DNA of 64,000 nucleotides from Hyaloraphidium curvatum (taxonomy: Eukaryota > Monoblepharomycota > Hyaloraphidiomycetes > Hyaloraphidiales > Hyaloraphidiaceae). Location: positions 42,421 to 106,420 of the forward strand of contig JAIVFI010000047.1 in the NCBI GenBank assembly GCA_025558095.1, written 5' to 3'. This document shows, piece after piece, positions 10,572-23,100 of this stretch (position 1 is its first letter; each line of letters opens with the position of its first letter). The notes under the pieces are model-generated. The model was not told where the DNA came from and did no database searches. It saw only the letters and a program-made list of their open reading frames with translations. A program made the translations under genes and the position numbers.

Positions 10572-10876
10572 CGGGGCCGCGGAAGGGCGCTGATGTAGTG
10601 GGACGTATTCTATGGTCTTGTAAAGCATGGCTCTCGCATCTCGGTCTGCTTCTTGCAAATTTGGTGTTGTCCGGACGCGGCTAAACCATGACGTGCCTGT
10701 GTGGCGAGTCTGCGAGAAAGGTCCCGAGCGAGTCGGGGGTCAGGCACCCGAACCGCAGCACAAAAGTCTGTGCCGCCCCCCTCCCATCAGGCGCGGCGTC
10801 CTTCGCGGCGTCCCTTTCTTGAGCGCGGCCACCGGCGGTTTTCGCGCGCGCGCCGCGGCGGCCGCTTCCGGTCGCG

Positions 10877-13524
10877 ATGTCCGCGCCGCCGCCGATGGGG
10901 ATGGGCGGGCCGTCGCACCGCGCGGCGCCGGGCAACGCGGGCGGCGCCGTCGCGCAGCTTGCGGCCCACGCCGCGCAGCACGCGCCCGCGTCGCACCGGC
11001 TGCCCGAGCTGCTCGAGGCCATCAAGGCCGAGTTCCAGACGCTGGCAGACGAAATGCACGTCTACAAAATGCAGCGCGACGAATACGCCGAGAAATGTGG
11101 GCCCTCCTCCGGCTCTGCTTGCTGCCGCTGACTTGGTTTTTTCGCAGTCACGGCCCAGGTCAACGAGCTGAGCCAGATCCGCGGCAACCTGTTCGACCTC
11201 GAGCGGATCCACAACACGATCAAGCAGCAGTACGAGGAGGACATCATGCGGCTGCGCAGGGAGCTCGAGGCCGCCGGAATCAACCCCTCGGTGGGCGCGC
11301 GGCCGGGTGGCCCCCTGCCGCCCAAACCCGAGTTTGCTGGTGCGGCGCCCGCCCTGGGTGGTGCTGCAGGTGCGTCCCCCGCGCCGCACGAACTCGTCGG
11401 CCGCTGACCGTATCTCCATTTCACCAGGCTCCATTCCGGACTCGCTGCACCGCCCGATGGGGCAGCCTCCCGCGAACCAGTACATGAACGGCGGACCCCC
11501 TCCGCTCCCCCCCTCCTCCCTGCCCAGCATGGGTCCCGGCGGCACCCCTCCGCTCGGCAACCCCAACGACCCCAACAACCCGAACAAGCGCCTGCGCGGG
11601 CCCGAGGAGGGCTTCCCGAGGCCGCCGGGTCCGGGCACGCCGGGCGGCTCCCAGCCGTCGTCGTTCCCGCCGCCGCCGCGGCCGGGCGGGATGCCGCCTT
11701 TCGGGATGGATGTGAAGCCGCCTGGGCCGGGGCAGCCGCTGCCGAGTCTGAAGGATGGGCCCGGATTCAGGGGTAAGAGGGCTGCGGGACACCCCGGGGG
11801 ATCGGTCCCTCAATTTTGTGGCTTCCGCAGGACCGTCGACTCCCGGACCCGCTCCGCCTGGAGGCCTTCCATCCATGCAGGCATCAACTCCTCCCAGCAG
11901 CTCCGCTCCACTCGTAAGCAAGCAGCTTTTCGTTTCGTTGGACTGCCTCTCACCGCTTCGTCCAGCCCCCCTCCGCCGGCTCCGCCCCGCAGCCCACGAC
12001 CCCCGTCTCCGCCAACGCTCCCTCCAGCGCCGTATCGCAGCCCGTCACGGGCTTCTGCGAGCTGGATCCCGAAAGCGTGCCCGCGAATTACCGGAAGGAG
12101 GGCCCGGATTGGGTTGTTGTGTACAACCCGAAGCTGCCGCGGACGGTGAACGTGGAGCTCGTCCACAGCCTCGACCACCAGAGGTGGGTTGCTTTCCCGC
12201 GCGCGTTGCTCTGCCTCCTGACGCCTGCGCCCTAGCGTCGTCTGCTGCGTCAAGTTCTCGCAGGACGGCAAGTTCCTGGCCACGGGCTGCAACCGCGTCG
12301 CCCAGATCTTCGACGCCGTCACGGGTGCCAAGATCATGACCCTCGCCGAGGACTTCTCGCCCAAGGACGGCGACCTGTACATCCGCTCCGTGTGCTTCTC
12401 GCCCGACGCAAAGTACCTCGCCACCGGCGCGGAGGACAAGATGATCCGCGTGTGGGACATCCAGCGGAAGAAGGTCAAATGGGTGCTGCCGGGGCACGAC
12501 CAGGACATCTACTCGCTGGACTGGAGCAGGGACGGGCGCTACGTCGTCAGCGGATCCGGCGACAGGACCGTCAGGGTATGTCTGTCGGGACGCAGGCTCT
12601 GTCGAGGTGTGACAATACCGCACAGATCTGGGAGGTGGAAACCGGGCGTTGCCTCGTGACCATGATGAACGAGGACGACAAGACGATGAACCAGTTCCCG
12701 CGGACGCAGGCTACGTCCAAGGACTCGGGCGTGACGAGCGTGGCCATCAGCCCGCTCGATGGCCGTGTCGTCGCAGCTGTGGGTCTTGTCCGCCACGTTG
12801 TTAGCAACATCTAACATCCACTTTCAGGGCTCGCTGGACAAGATGGTCCGGCTGTGGGACGCGCGGACCGGGCAGCTTCTGGAGCGCTTCGACGGCCACA
12901 AGGACTCTGTCTACAGCGTCGCCTTCTCCAGTGACGGAAAGTCCATCGTCTCGGGCTCGCTGGACAAGACGCTCAAGATCTGGGACATCTCCCCCCCCGT
13001 CCTCTCCTACCTCGCCGCAACGGCGCACATCGACATGTCGGAGGACGGCCAGCCCCCCGACACCTTCCCGCGGTTCGAGGCCCTTGTCACCACCACGTGC
13101 CGCCACACCTTTGCGGGGCACAAGGACTTTGTCCTCAGCGTCGCGTACGGGGCCGTGTTCCCGTCACTGCCGCCGCAGAGCGAGGACGAGTGCCGCGAGT
13201 GGGTGGTGAGCGGGAGCAAGGATCGCACGGTTACGTTCTGGGACGCGCGAGGTAGGTCGTTTGCCGCTTGCCGCGCTTAACCTGGCGCTCAAACGCATCC
13301 TTGCAGGCCCGAGGGGACGGGATCCCGCGACGGTCACGCAGTTCATGCTCCAGGGTCACAAGAACTCTGGTGAGTGTTCTTGAGGCGTTTGCCTACCCTG
13401 GGTCTGACGATTTCGGACAGTTATTTCTGTCGCCCTGTCGCCGATCGGGGGAACGTTTGCCACGGGCTCCGGGGACTGGCGGGCCCGCATATGGAGGTAC
13501 TCGAAGCGCGAGGAGACCTCGTGA
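10877..13524 (+). CDS. TUP1: TUP1-family transcriptional corepressor
   Basis: The N-terminal helix ([20 protein letters not shown], then [20 protein letters not shown] and '[16 protein letters not shown]') is the fungal Tup_N tetramerisation and Cyc8-binding coiled coil. A Pro/Gly-rich linker of about 250 residues follows ([15 protein letters not shown]). Then come '[10 protein letters not shown]' and '[19 protein letters not shown]', typical of Tup1, and about seven WD40 repeats. Visible WD blades include '[20 protein letters not shown]', '[20 protein letters not shown]', '[14 protein letters not shown]' and the last '[13 protein letters not shown]'. At least seven short introns. It works in the nucleus with Cyc8/Ssn6, recruited by DNA-binding repressors. 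Stop TGA at 13522-13524; it is convergent with the Yip1-domain gene 110 bp away. Confidence 0.93.
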
Positions 13525-13634
13525 GCGGGACGCGGTCCAGGTCTTTCGATCATGGCAATCGAGGCGCGGGAGGAAACTAGTCTTGCCGTGCTCTGTAATT
13601 GGGTATATCGTCGGGAAAGAAACAACTACTCCCC

Positions 13635-14990
13635 TACATGAAGAGGAACGTGCTGTTGGTGTCGTTGCCCGGTGCTGGCGGCGGCGAGGGCGCCGGCTCA
13701 TCCGGCTGCCCGTCGTCCGGCGGCGCGCCGGAGTGCAGCACCACGAACCGGAAGAAAACGACTTTGAACAGCACGGCGAGGCTGAACTGCGCCAGAGCGA
13801 TGAAGGAGAGCACGAAGGTCGTTGCCCTCTTGTCCTCCGAGCGCGAAGTGATGGCGTGCGCGTTCCGCAACATGAACGCCGCAGAGAAGACAAATGCCAG
13901 CACGATAAGAACCCATCGGAAAGTTTCCGATGGGATGATAGAGAGGACCTGTTTCGCGCGTCAGCGACGCCACGGGAACCAACTCGGCCGAAACTCACGG
14001 ATACGGGGATCCAGATGAACATCCCGTACCCGTAAATCATGACCAGCTCCAGGAGTTGTGCTGGTGCCGACAGCCAGCGACACAGTACCCAAACTATCAA
14101 CGGCACCAGGAATGCGTAGAGGTAGCACGTCGTGGTCGCAAACGACAGCAGGGTAAAGTCATACTCCAGCGGCTGGCCCCCGATGTACGACACGATGTTG
14201 TTTGCAATCGATGTCGTCACAAACAGGGCAAAGATGACGGTGGTTGGGATCCAAAAAGGTCCGTAGAGCTCCAGGTTGTTCTCCACAAGCTCCAGAAAAG
14301 AGCCCCTCGGGGCAAAGGTCGCCGAAATCCGTTTCAGTACCTGATTTCGCAGTTTTGTAGCTAGCCCACAATAGCAACAGAAGACGGCAACAATACCTGG
14401 TCGGAATCGACGTCGAACCATTGCTGGTAATATTCAATGTTCCAGAAGGAAGCATTCGACGACTCGGCGGACGCGTTCGCCTGGGTTGCCGTAAACGCGT
14501 ACGCGGCTGAAGACGGAACCGAGATCAGAATAAGTTTTGAGTCGCAGAGCTCCAAGCCGACACCGCGGGCCAGAGCAGTGCCACGCGCGCCGGTCCGTGG
14601 GGATCCGTGAGGAACACCCACCTCCCGAGCCCGTCGACGCCCCATTCTGCCCTCCAGCAACTCCACCGCCACCGCTCGCGCCGATTGTCGTACCTTGGCC
14701 ACGGGAGGGGCCGCTGTTGTCCGACAGGACAAAGTCTGAGCGACACGGGACCCAGGCCTTGGTGAGCAACAGAGAAACCAGGGCAGGAATGGCGGTCCCC
14801 ACTTTGAAACTGAAGCTCCTGCTCGGCCGTGCTCTGCATTCGGGGAAAGCAACGAGCCGACGGGCGCGTTGAATTGGTTGAAGTGATACTCCTTGAGTTG
14901 CCAGCTCTCCGGGCCCATGCCGCCACCGTGCCCCACCGAGAAATCGAGAATTGAATCCTGTTTGCCGTTTCCGGCAGAGGATCCGGCCAT
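13635..14990 (-). CDS. Yip1-domain membrane protein (YIPF1/2-like)
   Basis: Conserved core: 'FWNIEYYQQWFDVDSDQ' joined by a short intron to 'VLKRI', then 'ELYGPFWIPTTVIFALFVTT', 'LEYDFTLLSFATTTCYLYAF', 'PLIVWVLCRW' and 'LVMIYGYGMFIWIPVS'. After another intron follow 'VLIVLAFVFSAAFMLRNAHA' and a last hydrophobic segment, giving five membrane spans. The C terminus is a Pro-rich tail ending FLFM. This is the Yip1 family of Golgi/ER membrane proteins that act with Rab GTPases in vesicle traffic. The N-terminal exon begins MAGSSAGNGK at 14990; introns between about 14560 and 14900 are not fully resolved, so the first 100 residues are uncertain. Confidence 0.82.
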
Positions 14991-15194
14991 GGTCCCCTCG
15001 TTCGGTGGCACAGGACCGAGTGGTGAACCCCAAGAATGACGTCCCGTGCGGGAGCTGATCGACGATCGATGCGCTGTTGGCCGCAGCAAGGTCTCGGCGG
15101 CAGTCTCCTCGGAAGGCTGCCGTAGCCCTAATCGGCGACCGTTGCGCCAAAGTGCTTGACCATAACTAGTATCTTGGGCCGTCTGGAGCTCACG

Positions 15195-16235
15195 ATGGCC
15201 CTCCGCCGGGTGTTGGCGGCCTTGACCGTGGTGCTTCTCGCGGTCAGCGCTTCGGCGACCGTAGTCGACCTCGACGACAGCAATTTCAACAGCTTGGTAT
15301 GGAGCCCAATCGTCACGATTTCTCTGGCGGCTCGGCCTCGGCAGAAGTCTGCTTTGGACAGCTCTCATTCACTCGATCTCTCCGTTCCGCAGGTCCGGTC
15401 AGACGGGCCGCCGTGGATTATCAAGTTGTGGGTTTCGATGCCTGTATCGTCATGGGTGCCAATGTCTGACCTTCTTCCGTCCCATTTGGGCAACGAAGCT
15501 ACGCGAAATGGTGCGGAATGGGCGGTTTCCTCCGAGAATGGGACGATCTCATATGCCGGGGTTGGCCGCAGGTGTGGAGCCTGCCAGTCGATGGCGGTGG
15601 AGTACGAGGAGTTTGGCAAGGACGTCGACGAGGCGGATATGGATCTGCGGATCGGGCGTGTCGACATTGACGAGAACCCGATCTTGGTCAATCGGTGGAC
15701 GATCATGAGGCTACCGACACTCATGCACGTGCTGCCGAACCGCGAAGGTCGGTCTTTCTGGATCTTTGAGTTAAGTTCCACTAGTGACCTTCTTTTCAGT
15801 GAGGGAGGTCGAGCTGGAGGCTCGGACGGCGGAGGGCTTGATGAAGTACATCAAGGAGGAGCAGTGGAAGAACACCACCCCGAGATGGAGCATAACGGGT
15901 CCTTATTCCCTGTTTGGCTACTTCATGGGGTACATGGGATGGTTCGTGAAGCAGTTTGGGAAGATTGCGCTCTGGTTCGAGGCGAGGCCGTGGGTCCTTT
16001 GGTACGACCCGCGGAATTCGGCTCTTGACTGGTTCCCGACAGCGGGTACGAGACCGCCCTCATCGTCTCCATCAGCATGATCTGCCCAATCATAGTCAGC
16101 TACTCGTTCCATCGCAGCCGCGAGCGGGAAAAGGCGGCGAAGGAGGCTGCTAAGGAAGCGGCTCGCGCGAACGGCGCCAGCGGAAGCGGAGCCGCGGGAA
16201 CGCCGAAAAAGGCGAAGGCGAAAAAGACGTCTTGA
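15195..16235 (+). CDS. TMX1-like thioredoxin-related ER membrane protein
   Basis: A signal peptide (MALRRVLAALTVVLLAVSAS) is followed by VVDLDDSNFNSLV. The thioredoxin domain reads 'GPPWIIKF', 'YAKW', 'CGACQSMAVEYEEFGKDV', 'IGRVDIDENPILVNRW' and 'MRLPTLMHV' (cis-Pro). Then comes 'RTAEGLMKYIKEEQWKNTTP', as in TMX1, a hydrophobic span (ETALIVSISMICPIIVSYSF) and a Lys/Ala-rich cytosolic tail. The active site is C-G-A-C. The residues YAKW just before it come from a 12-nt micro-exon (15499-15510). Intron 15427-15498 lies on one side and intron 15511-15571 on the other; skipping the exon keeps the frame but deletes the active-site Trp. Probable role: disulfide chemistry on membrane proteins in the ER. 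Confidence 0.85.
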
Positions 16236-16487
16236 ATCTTGTATCGTTGGAATGAAAGAAACGAAGAGGCGATCTCGATCTCGGTGGGTGCCACGTCAGT
16301 GGAGTTTTGATGGGCGTGCGGACTCGTCGCGAGAACGCGTCGACTCCGCGAGTTCACAAACCCTCCGCCATCGCCCCTGTCCTCCGAATTGCACCCCGGC
16401 CGCGAGCTCAATAGGCAGAAATTGCCTTGCCGATGCCGAGGGCGACATTCAGCATGTGCGCATCGGCTCTTGGTCGAGTTCCGACGA

Positions 16488-17754
16488 ATGGACGCCTCAC
16501 TGACTCCCCGCCCGGCATCGCGCTGGGAAAACACCGCCATTGACCCGCTGCACGCCATCGATGTCACGGTGATGGTCTCCAGCGAAGATGCACTCGGCCG
16601 AGGCGGCCAGATTGTCGAATGCCGGGAGCACCTCAACAACCGCGGAAAGTACACCGTTCGTGTCGAGCTGCCCCCGGGCGGTGCCGAGCCCGCCTCCGTC
16701 CTGACGTAAGTCTGTCTTTGTATTCGACTTCGCTTTGTCTCAACTTCGTTCCAAAATCGGCAGCTATACGAACATCTCGGGGTGAGTGAATCAGCCCTGT
16801 GCAACGAACTCACTGTGCTCATCACGCGCTTATCAGGCACTTACTCGCGATGTTCCGGCGGTCCATGTCTGTTTCGAGCAAGGCTATGGTGCCGCCGACG
16901 AACGGAACGTCCGCCAAGTCGCCCGGCCGCCCCGAGATCGCCCCTGCCCAGCGTGGCGTCAAGAAGAAGCGCACCGAGGCCACTGGGAGGCAAAGGCGCA
17001 AAAGCACATCATCGCCGCCTCCTCCGCCTTCCGAGCACGAGTCTTCCAGTGTCCTGGACAGCGAAGAAGTAGGTTTCGCAGTCGCTATGCGCTTCCCCGC
17101 TCGCGAACTCATGTGAACCTATAGCAAACGGAACCTCCTTCGCCGAGCGACATCGAGAGGTACAGCACTCCGTACATTGTGTATTTGCGGATGCCCGAGG
17201 ATGGCCAGATCGAGGTCTTTGGCAATGTTTCGCTGGTGAGACCAGGGGACGACTCGTGGAGCCTGTCAATCTCTAAATCTTTGTCCTTTACTACAGGCAC
17301 GGATCGAAGCCATCCACAAGCAGGTTCTCGCCATGCAGTACGACTCGGACGACGACGACGGGGATGACCGGGAGCCCGGTGAGTTGGAGATGATCGAAAC
17401 GAAAAGTTTACTGATACCCTTTTCTATCGTTACAGAAGATGTGCTCGATGCGTGAGTGTTCTGACGGTCGAAGGTTCGGCGATTGGCCCACTGATTCCTT
17501 TACCAGATGCGTCAAGAGGGGAGGAACAATCATCCACGTTGATCCATTCCCGCTCGCAGTCAAGACCGAGCTTGCTGTTGAGGATGATGTCATGAGTGAA
17601 GACGGTAAGCTATCGTCGCGGGCAGATTCGATATGGCTGACCTCGTGAATCAGCAGATGCCACCGAAGGCGGCGCGGAGATGCCAGATATGTCCGCCCTC
17701 CTCGCGCTCAACCAACTCCTGTCTTCCAACTTCCCATCTCTTGTCTCTACGTAA
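16488..17754 (+). CDS. Hypothetical acidic protein with two micro-exons
   Basis: Not recognised. The spliced protein (about 240 residues) starts MDASLTPRPASRWENTAIDP. It contains a beta-rich start ('AIDVTVMVSS', 'GKYTVRVELPPGG'), then YTNISGHLLAMFRRSMSVSS, a basic stretch ('RGVKKKRTEATGRQRRKS') that looks like a nuclear localisation signal, 'YIVYLRMPEDGQIEVFGN', an acidic run (DSDDDDGDD), and a hydrophobic end, MSALLALNQLLSSNFPSLVS. At least six introns. Two exons are tiny: 18 nt at 16764-16781 and 16 nt at 17436-17451, both bounded by good GTGAGT donors and CAG acceptors and both needed to hold the frame. A nuclear role is only inferred from the basic stretch. Confidence 0.6.
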
Positions 17755-17935
17755 GATACGCCGAAGTTGATTCTTGATTCACCGATCTGGGCGTGGGACC
17801 AACCTGGGTGTGCGATCAAGTCTTGGCGTGGGGCGTGGGGGATTGGCGAATACCATAATCAGGGAAAGTGCGTTCTATTGTAAAGCGTGCTCGCAACGCA
17901 AAGGAAATGCGAGCTTTTTGCTGGGCCTGAAGCCT

Positions 17936-20028
17936 CTAGTGCGTGAACAACCGCGTGCTGGTAAAGACGAGAACCATGCCGTTGTCGTTTGCGGCATCAA
18001 TGACGACCTGGTCGTTGACCGAGCCGCTCGGTGCCGCGACATAGTCCACGCCGGACATCTTTGCCCGTTGGATATTGTCCGAGAAGGGGAAGAAGGCGTC
18101 CGAGGAAACAACCACGCCCGAGAGTTTCTTCTTCCACTCCTTCTTCTCCTCGGCCGTCAGCAGATCGGGCACCGAGGCCGGGTTGAACAGCGCCTGCCAC
18201 GCGGCGAGATCCGTGATCTGGTCCGTGACGTAGAGATCGATGGCGTTGGCACGGTCCGGCCTCTTGACTTCCTTCTTGAAATCAAAGGCCAGGACCTTCG
18301 GGTGGTGCCGAAGCCACCAGTTATCGGCCTTGTCGCCGGCCAGACGGGTGCCTGAATGAACGAATGGTCAAAGCTTGAAAAAGAATGCAAGCCGCGACCG
18401 CTCACAGTGAATGCGGCTCTGCTGCCCGGCGCCCAATCCGATCGTTTGGCCGTTCTTGGCGTAGCAGACCGAGTTGCTCTGCGTGTACTTGAGAGCGATC
18501 GTAGCCACGATGAGATCACGTAGAGCGTCCTCTGGGATCTCTTTCTTGGCCGAAACAACGTTGGTGAAGAAGCTCTTCCCGATCTCGAGGTCGTTGCGAC
18601 CCTGCTCCAGGTACATTCCGTAGACCTGGCGGACCTCCCTCTTTTCCGGGACGTACGACGGGTCCATCTCCAAAACGGTGTACTTTCCGCCCTTCTTCTT
18701 CTTCAAAATCTCGAGCGCCGCCGGTTCGTATCCAGGAGCAATGATACCGTCCGAGACCTCGCGGGAGATGATCCTTGCGGTAACGACGTCGCACTTGTCG
18801 GAAAGCGCGATCCAGTCGCCGAAGGAGCTCATGCGGTCCGCACCCCTGGCGCGAGCGTAGGCGTTGGCGAGCGGGGTGAGCTCCGCGGCGAGATCCTCCA
18901 CAGCATAGACGTCCAGCTCCTCCTTCGAGAGCGGGACACCAACGGCGGCGCCGGCGGGAGAAACGTGCTTGAACGAGGCAGCAGCGGGCAGGCCGATCGC
19001 GGCCTTCAGCTCCTGCACCAACGGGTACGAGTTGAAGGCATCAAGGAGGTTGATGTAGCCTGGGGAGCCGGCGAGCACTGAAGAAAGGTGTGAATTGGGG
19101 GGACAAATGAAAGGAATCGACGAGCTCACCTTTGAAGGGCAGCTTTCCGTGCTTAACGTACACGCTGGCGGGCTTCTGATGCGGGTTGATGCCGTAGCGG
19201 AGCGGCTGGAACTGCTCTCCTGCCGCGTACTGGCCCCTGAAGTACCCGCTAATGGCCGTGTCGTAGTCTGAAGTCTGAGTGAACGCTTTCAGGGCAAGGG
19301 TCTTCCTCGTGGCCTCCGAGATGGTCTTGTTCGCCTTCAGCTCGGTGAGGAAGCTGGCGTAGTCCGCGGGGTCCGACAGAATTGTGACACGAGCGTGGTT
19401 CTTGGCAGCGGCACGGAGAAGCGTGACGCCGCCTACGGAAAGCTAAGTCGGGAGGAAGAAACAGCGCTTGACAAGGAACCAACCGATATCAATCTCCTCG
19501 ACCGCCTCCGGGATGGTGACACCCTCCTTTGCCACGGTCTTTTCGAACGGGTAAAGGTTGCAGACCACGTAATCGATCTTATTGTAGCCACGGGCCGCCA
19601 TGTCGGCGTTGTCAGAGGGAATGTCGCGAGCGAGAATTCCTGGTGACCGCAAAGAATTCCAATCAAACACATGGAATGTTTCCTTCAGTAATCCATCAAC
19701 GTACCGCCGTGGACAGCGGGGTGGAGGGTCTTGACACGGCCTCCCAGCATCTCCGGCGCCTGGGTGATGTCGGCGACATCGCTGACCTCCAATCCCGCGT
19801 CCCGGATGGCTTTCGCGGTCCCTCCAGAAGCAATGAGCCGCACACCGCACTCGGACAGGCCCTTGGCCAGGTCCAAGAGGCCGGTTTTGTCCGAAACGGA
19901 CAGGAGCGCTGCGGTCCCATTAGTTCCCACGCGAGTCCCGGAATCGCGGCGCGGAGACCAGTCAGACGCTGAAAAAATAGAATTCTTGCCGAGAGCGTCG
20001 TACCGTAGGATCCCTGCTGCGAAGCCAT
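17936..20028 (-). CDS. ADE17: Bifunctional AICAR transformylase / IMP cyclohydrolase (ATIC)
   Basis: Performs the last two steps of de novo IMP synthesis. The N-terminal MGS-like cyclohydrolase half reads '[18 protein letters not shown]', '[15 protein letters not shown]', '[16 protein letters not shown]', '[18 protein letters not shown]'. The transformylase half reads '[14 protein letters not shown]', '[15 protein letters not shown]' (catalytic K-H), '[14 protein letters not shown]', '[20 protein letters not shown]', '[13 protein letters not shown]', '[12 protein letters not shown]' and '[11 protein letters not shown]'. Full length, about 590 residues, with five or so short introns. The first exon is only MASQQGSY, 25 nt, joined across an intron to ALLSV. 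It is divergent from MSH5 with 133 bp between start codons, so the promoters must overlap. Confidence 0.95.
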
Positions 20029-20161
20029 TTCGTGGGAGCGCGGGGATTGCCGTGTTTTTGTTTTGGTTCTGCGGCCGCGTCGTGCGTTCCAGCAGTGACT
20101 TGGCCGAGCCTCGAAGCATTCGCACCACCCCGCGGAGCCCTACTTCGGCGCGCGTTGCTCC

Positions 20162-23100
20162 ATGGCGGCCGGTGTTCCGCCCTCGCCGGCGATCGAAGCC
20201 GGCGCCGGCCAGCCCTCCGTGAGGGGCCTGGGCATCTCCTTTTCGCCGCCGGGTTCGGAACCGTCGCAAGACGAGATCGAAGACTCCGTCGGCCGCCAGC
20301 CCGCGGCACCAGCGCGCACCTCGAAAGCAAATGCTCCCTCGCAAGGGAGCGGCGCGGCCAAGAGGAGAGCGGCCCGTTCGCGCCTGACCTTCGACGACGC
20401 TGACGGGGACGATCGCTCGCCGCAGGTGCGCGTCCAGCGCGCTCTGCCGCCGGAGCACGAGGACTGGCGATTGACGCGTCTTATGCAGAGCAAAGGACTG
20501 GTCGCGCGGGCCAGGCAAGGGGCAGGCGGGGACGATCGTTCGCCGAGCCCCGGCCCGAGTCACGTAGCGATCAAACCGCTGGACCCGCTGGATTTCGAGG
20601 CATTCTCGGCGTTCGATCTCCGCATCCGGGAGGACGGGAACAATGCCTATGCCGTTGAAGGAGACGAGGATGCCGCGGAAGCGGACAGAGGACGCGGCGG
20701 ACCCGGGATCCGTGGCAGGAAGCGCACCGTTGCGAGCAAGAAGGCCCGCTTCGCCCCTCCAAGTCAAAACATGTACATCGACCCGTCGGCCTCGGTGGTG
20801 ACCTCTTCGGCCGCTCAAATCCGTGACGATGCGAGCCAGGCGTCGTCGGAGAACATCGCGGAGCAGGAGGACGTGCGGGAGGACGACGCGGTGAGATTCC
20901 TCGAAGCTGCAATTGCACGCCCGCTCAATGAGCGACTTTAGGTGGTACTGTGCCTTTTGCATCGCAAGAAAAGGCTGGGGGCAGCTGCTTTCTTTCCTGC
21001 GACACGTATTCTCTACCTCATGCAGGAATGCGAGGAGACGGACAAGTTCGCCGTTGCCCACCAAGGTCATAACCCCCAGGAGCCGCCCTTCTTGATGGTC
21101 TTTTTGATAAGTTCCTCCCATGCAGTGATCTTGCAGCTCCGACCTGCCCGCATCATCACCTCGTCCCGCTCGGACGAGTCTTTCCTGGACTTTCTCAAGA
21201 ACATCGAAGGCAACCGCGCCTTCATCGACGTCAGGCCCAGCACCGAGTTCTCCTTCCCCAACTCGCTCAACCGCCTCCTCACCGTCCGCATCCTCGGCAA
21301 CGGGTTCGACGTGCCCTCGTTCGAGGACCGAAAGGAGGCCGAGACGTGGCTGTCTGGCCGGATCGACCTCAGCACGCGAAACGGCGAAACAGTGACGGCC
21401 GCGGGCGCGCTGCTGGCGTACCTGCAGCGGTCTCTGGTGGCGGGCGACGCCCCGCAGCAGAAGACCAAGAAGAGGGGGAGAAAGCAGCTCGAGGAGGACG
21501 AGGACGACGAGGGGCCGTCGGTGCCCGAGGTGGAGCTCGAGGGGGTCGAGGAGATGGCGCTGGAGGCGCACCTGCAGATCAGCGAAGACACGCTGAGGTC
21601 AGCAATCCGGCCACAGAGCACACAACCTGCCGCTCATTCTCCGCGCCAACAGGGCCCTGTCGATCTTCATCGAGGACCGCCACCCAAGCATGCACAGCTC
21701 CCACCGCAAGGAGGGCCTCTCCCTCTTCGGCCTCCTCGACACCACTCTCACCCCGCTGGGCAAGCGGCTCCTCCGCTCGTGGTTCCTCAAGCCCAGCGCG
21801 GACCCGAAGGTGCTCCAGGGCCGGCACGACGCCGTGGCCATGTTCGTCAGGCCCGAGTACGAGCACACGGCGGACCAGATCCGGACGGCGCTCAAGCAGG
21901 TCGGAAACATCAGGGTAGGCTTCGTGCGTGGTCAGTTTCTGTCGGCAAAACTTACCGGGCTTCTCAGAGGGTCGTGCAGAACCTGCGGGTGCAGCCGACC
22001 AGCGCCGACTTCCAGAGCCTGCTCAAGTGAGTACAATCTTCCGCACGCCCCCTTTGGCACGCTGACTGTTCCGTCAGATTCGCCTACTACGCCATCCGCA
22101 TTCGGTCCCACCTCCGCGAGCTCCCACGAGGTACAACCATCGAGGCGATCGCCAAGGCAAGCCTGTCCGCCCATCCCGGCGGACAATGACCTGACTCCCG
22201 CCCCTGCCTCTAGTTCCAGGCGCTATGCGACGCCGCCAGCCTCCGCGAGATCGGCAGCCTCATCAACGAGATCTGCGACTTTGACGCGTCGGCCGAGGAG
22301 GGCAGGTTCGTGGTCAAGCCCGGGGTGGACGAGGAGCTGGACGAGATGAAGCGGACCTACGAGGGGCTGAACGATTTCCTGGTGCGTTCCCGCGCCAAGC
22401 GGTCTTCTGGGAGCGCTTGCTGATTTGTGCGGCGCAGACCTCGGTCGCGAGGGAAATGTCCGAGATCGTGGACCTGCCGCCGGGCAGCACCCTCAACTGT
22501 ACGCCTGCCCTCGTCCCCCATGCGCGCACTGCTTACCCGCATTCTGCAGGCATCTACTTCCCCCAGCTCGGCTTTCTCGTCACCGTCCCCCTACAGCCCA
22601 CATGGCGCACCGCCGCCGACTTCGAGATCCCGGGCCTGCAGTACCAGTTCTGCACCGCCAACACGGTCTACTACAAATCGGACCGCATGCGCGCCCTCGA
22701 CGCGGAGCTGGGCGACGTGCACGGCCTGATCGCCGACCGCGAGATCGAGCTGATGCACCAGCTGTCCGAGGCGGTGCTGGAGCACGGAGGGATGATGGTA
22801 CGCGCGTGCGAGGCGCTGGCAGAGCTGGATTGGTGGGTCGAACATGCCTCCGGGGCCGTGCATGGGACGGAACAGCTGACCCGATGCCGGGCGTTCAGCT
22901 TGCTCGCGTTCGCGGCCGCGGCGAGGAAGCACGGCTACGCGCGGCCAGCCATGACCGACGCCAACGTGCTCCTCGTCCGTGGGGCCCGCCACCCGCTGTC
23001 GGAGATCGTCGCCGAGACGTTCGTGCGCAACGACGTGAAGTTCAACGAGCCCGGGGGTGGGACGAGGGTGCTTATGCTGTCGGGGGCCAACTGCTCGGGG

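Noticed and set aside
13393-13634. Minus frame extending the Yip1 gene past 13635
   Set aside because: The minus frame from 14421 is only continuous because it misses an intron; the spliced gene ends at 13635 with FLFM, and 13393-13524 is the last exon of TUP1 on the other strand.
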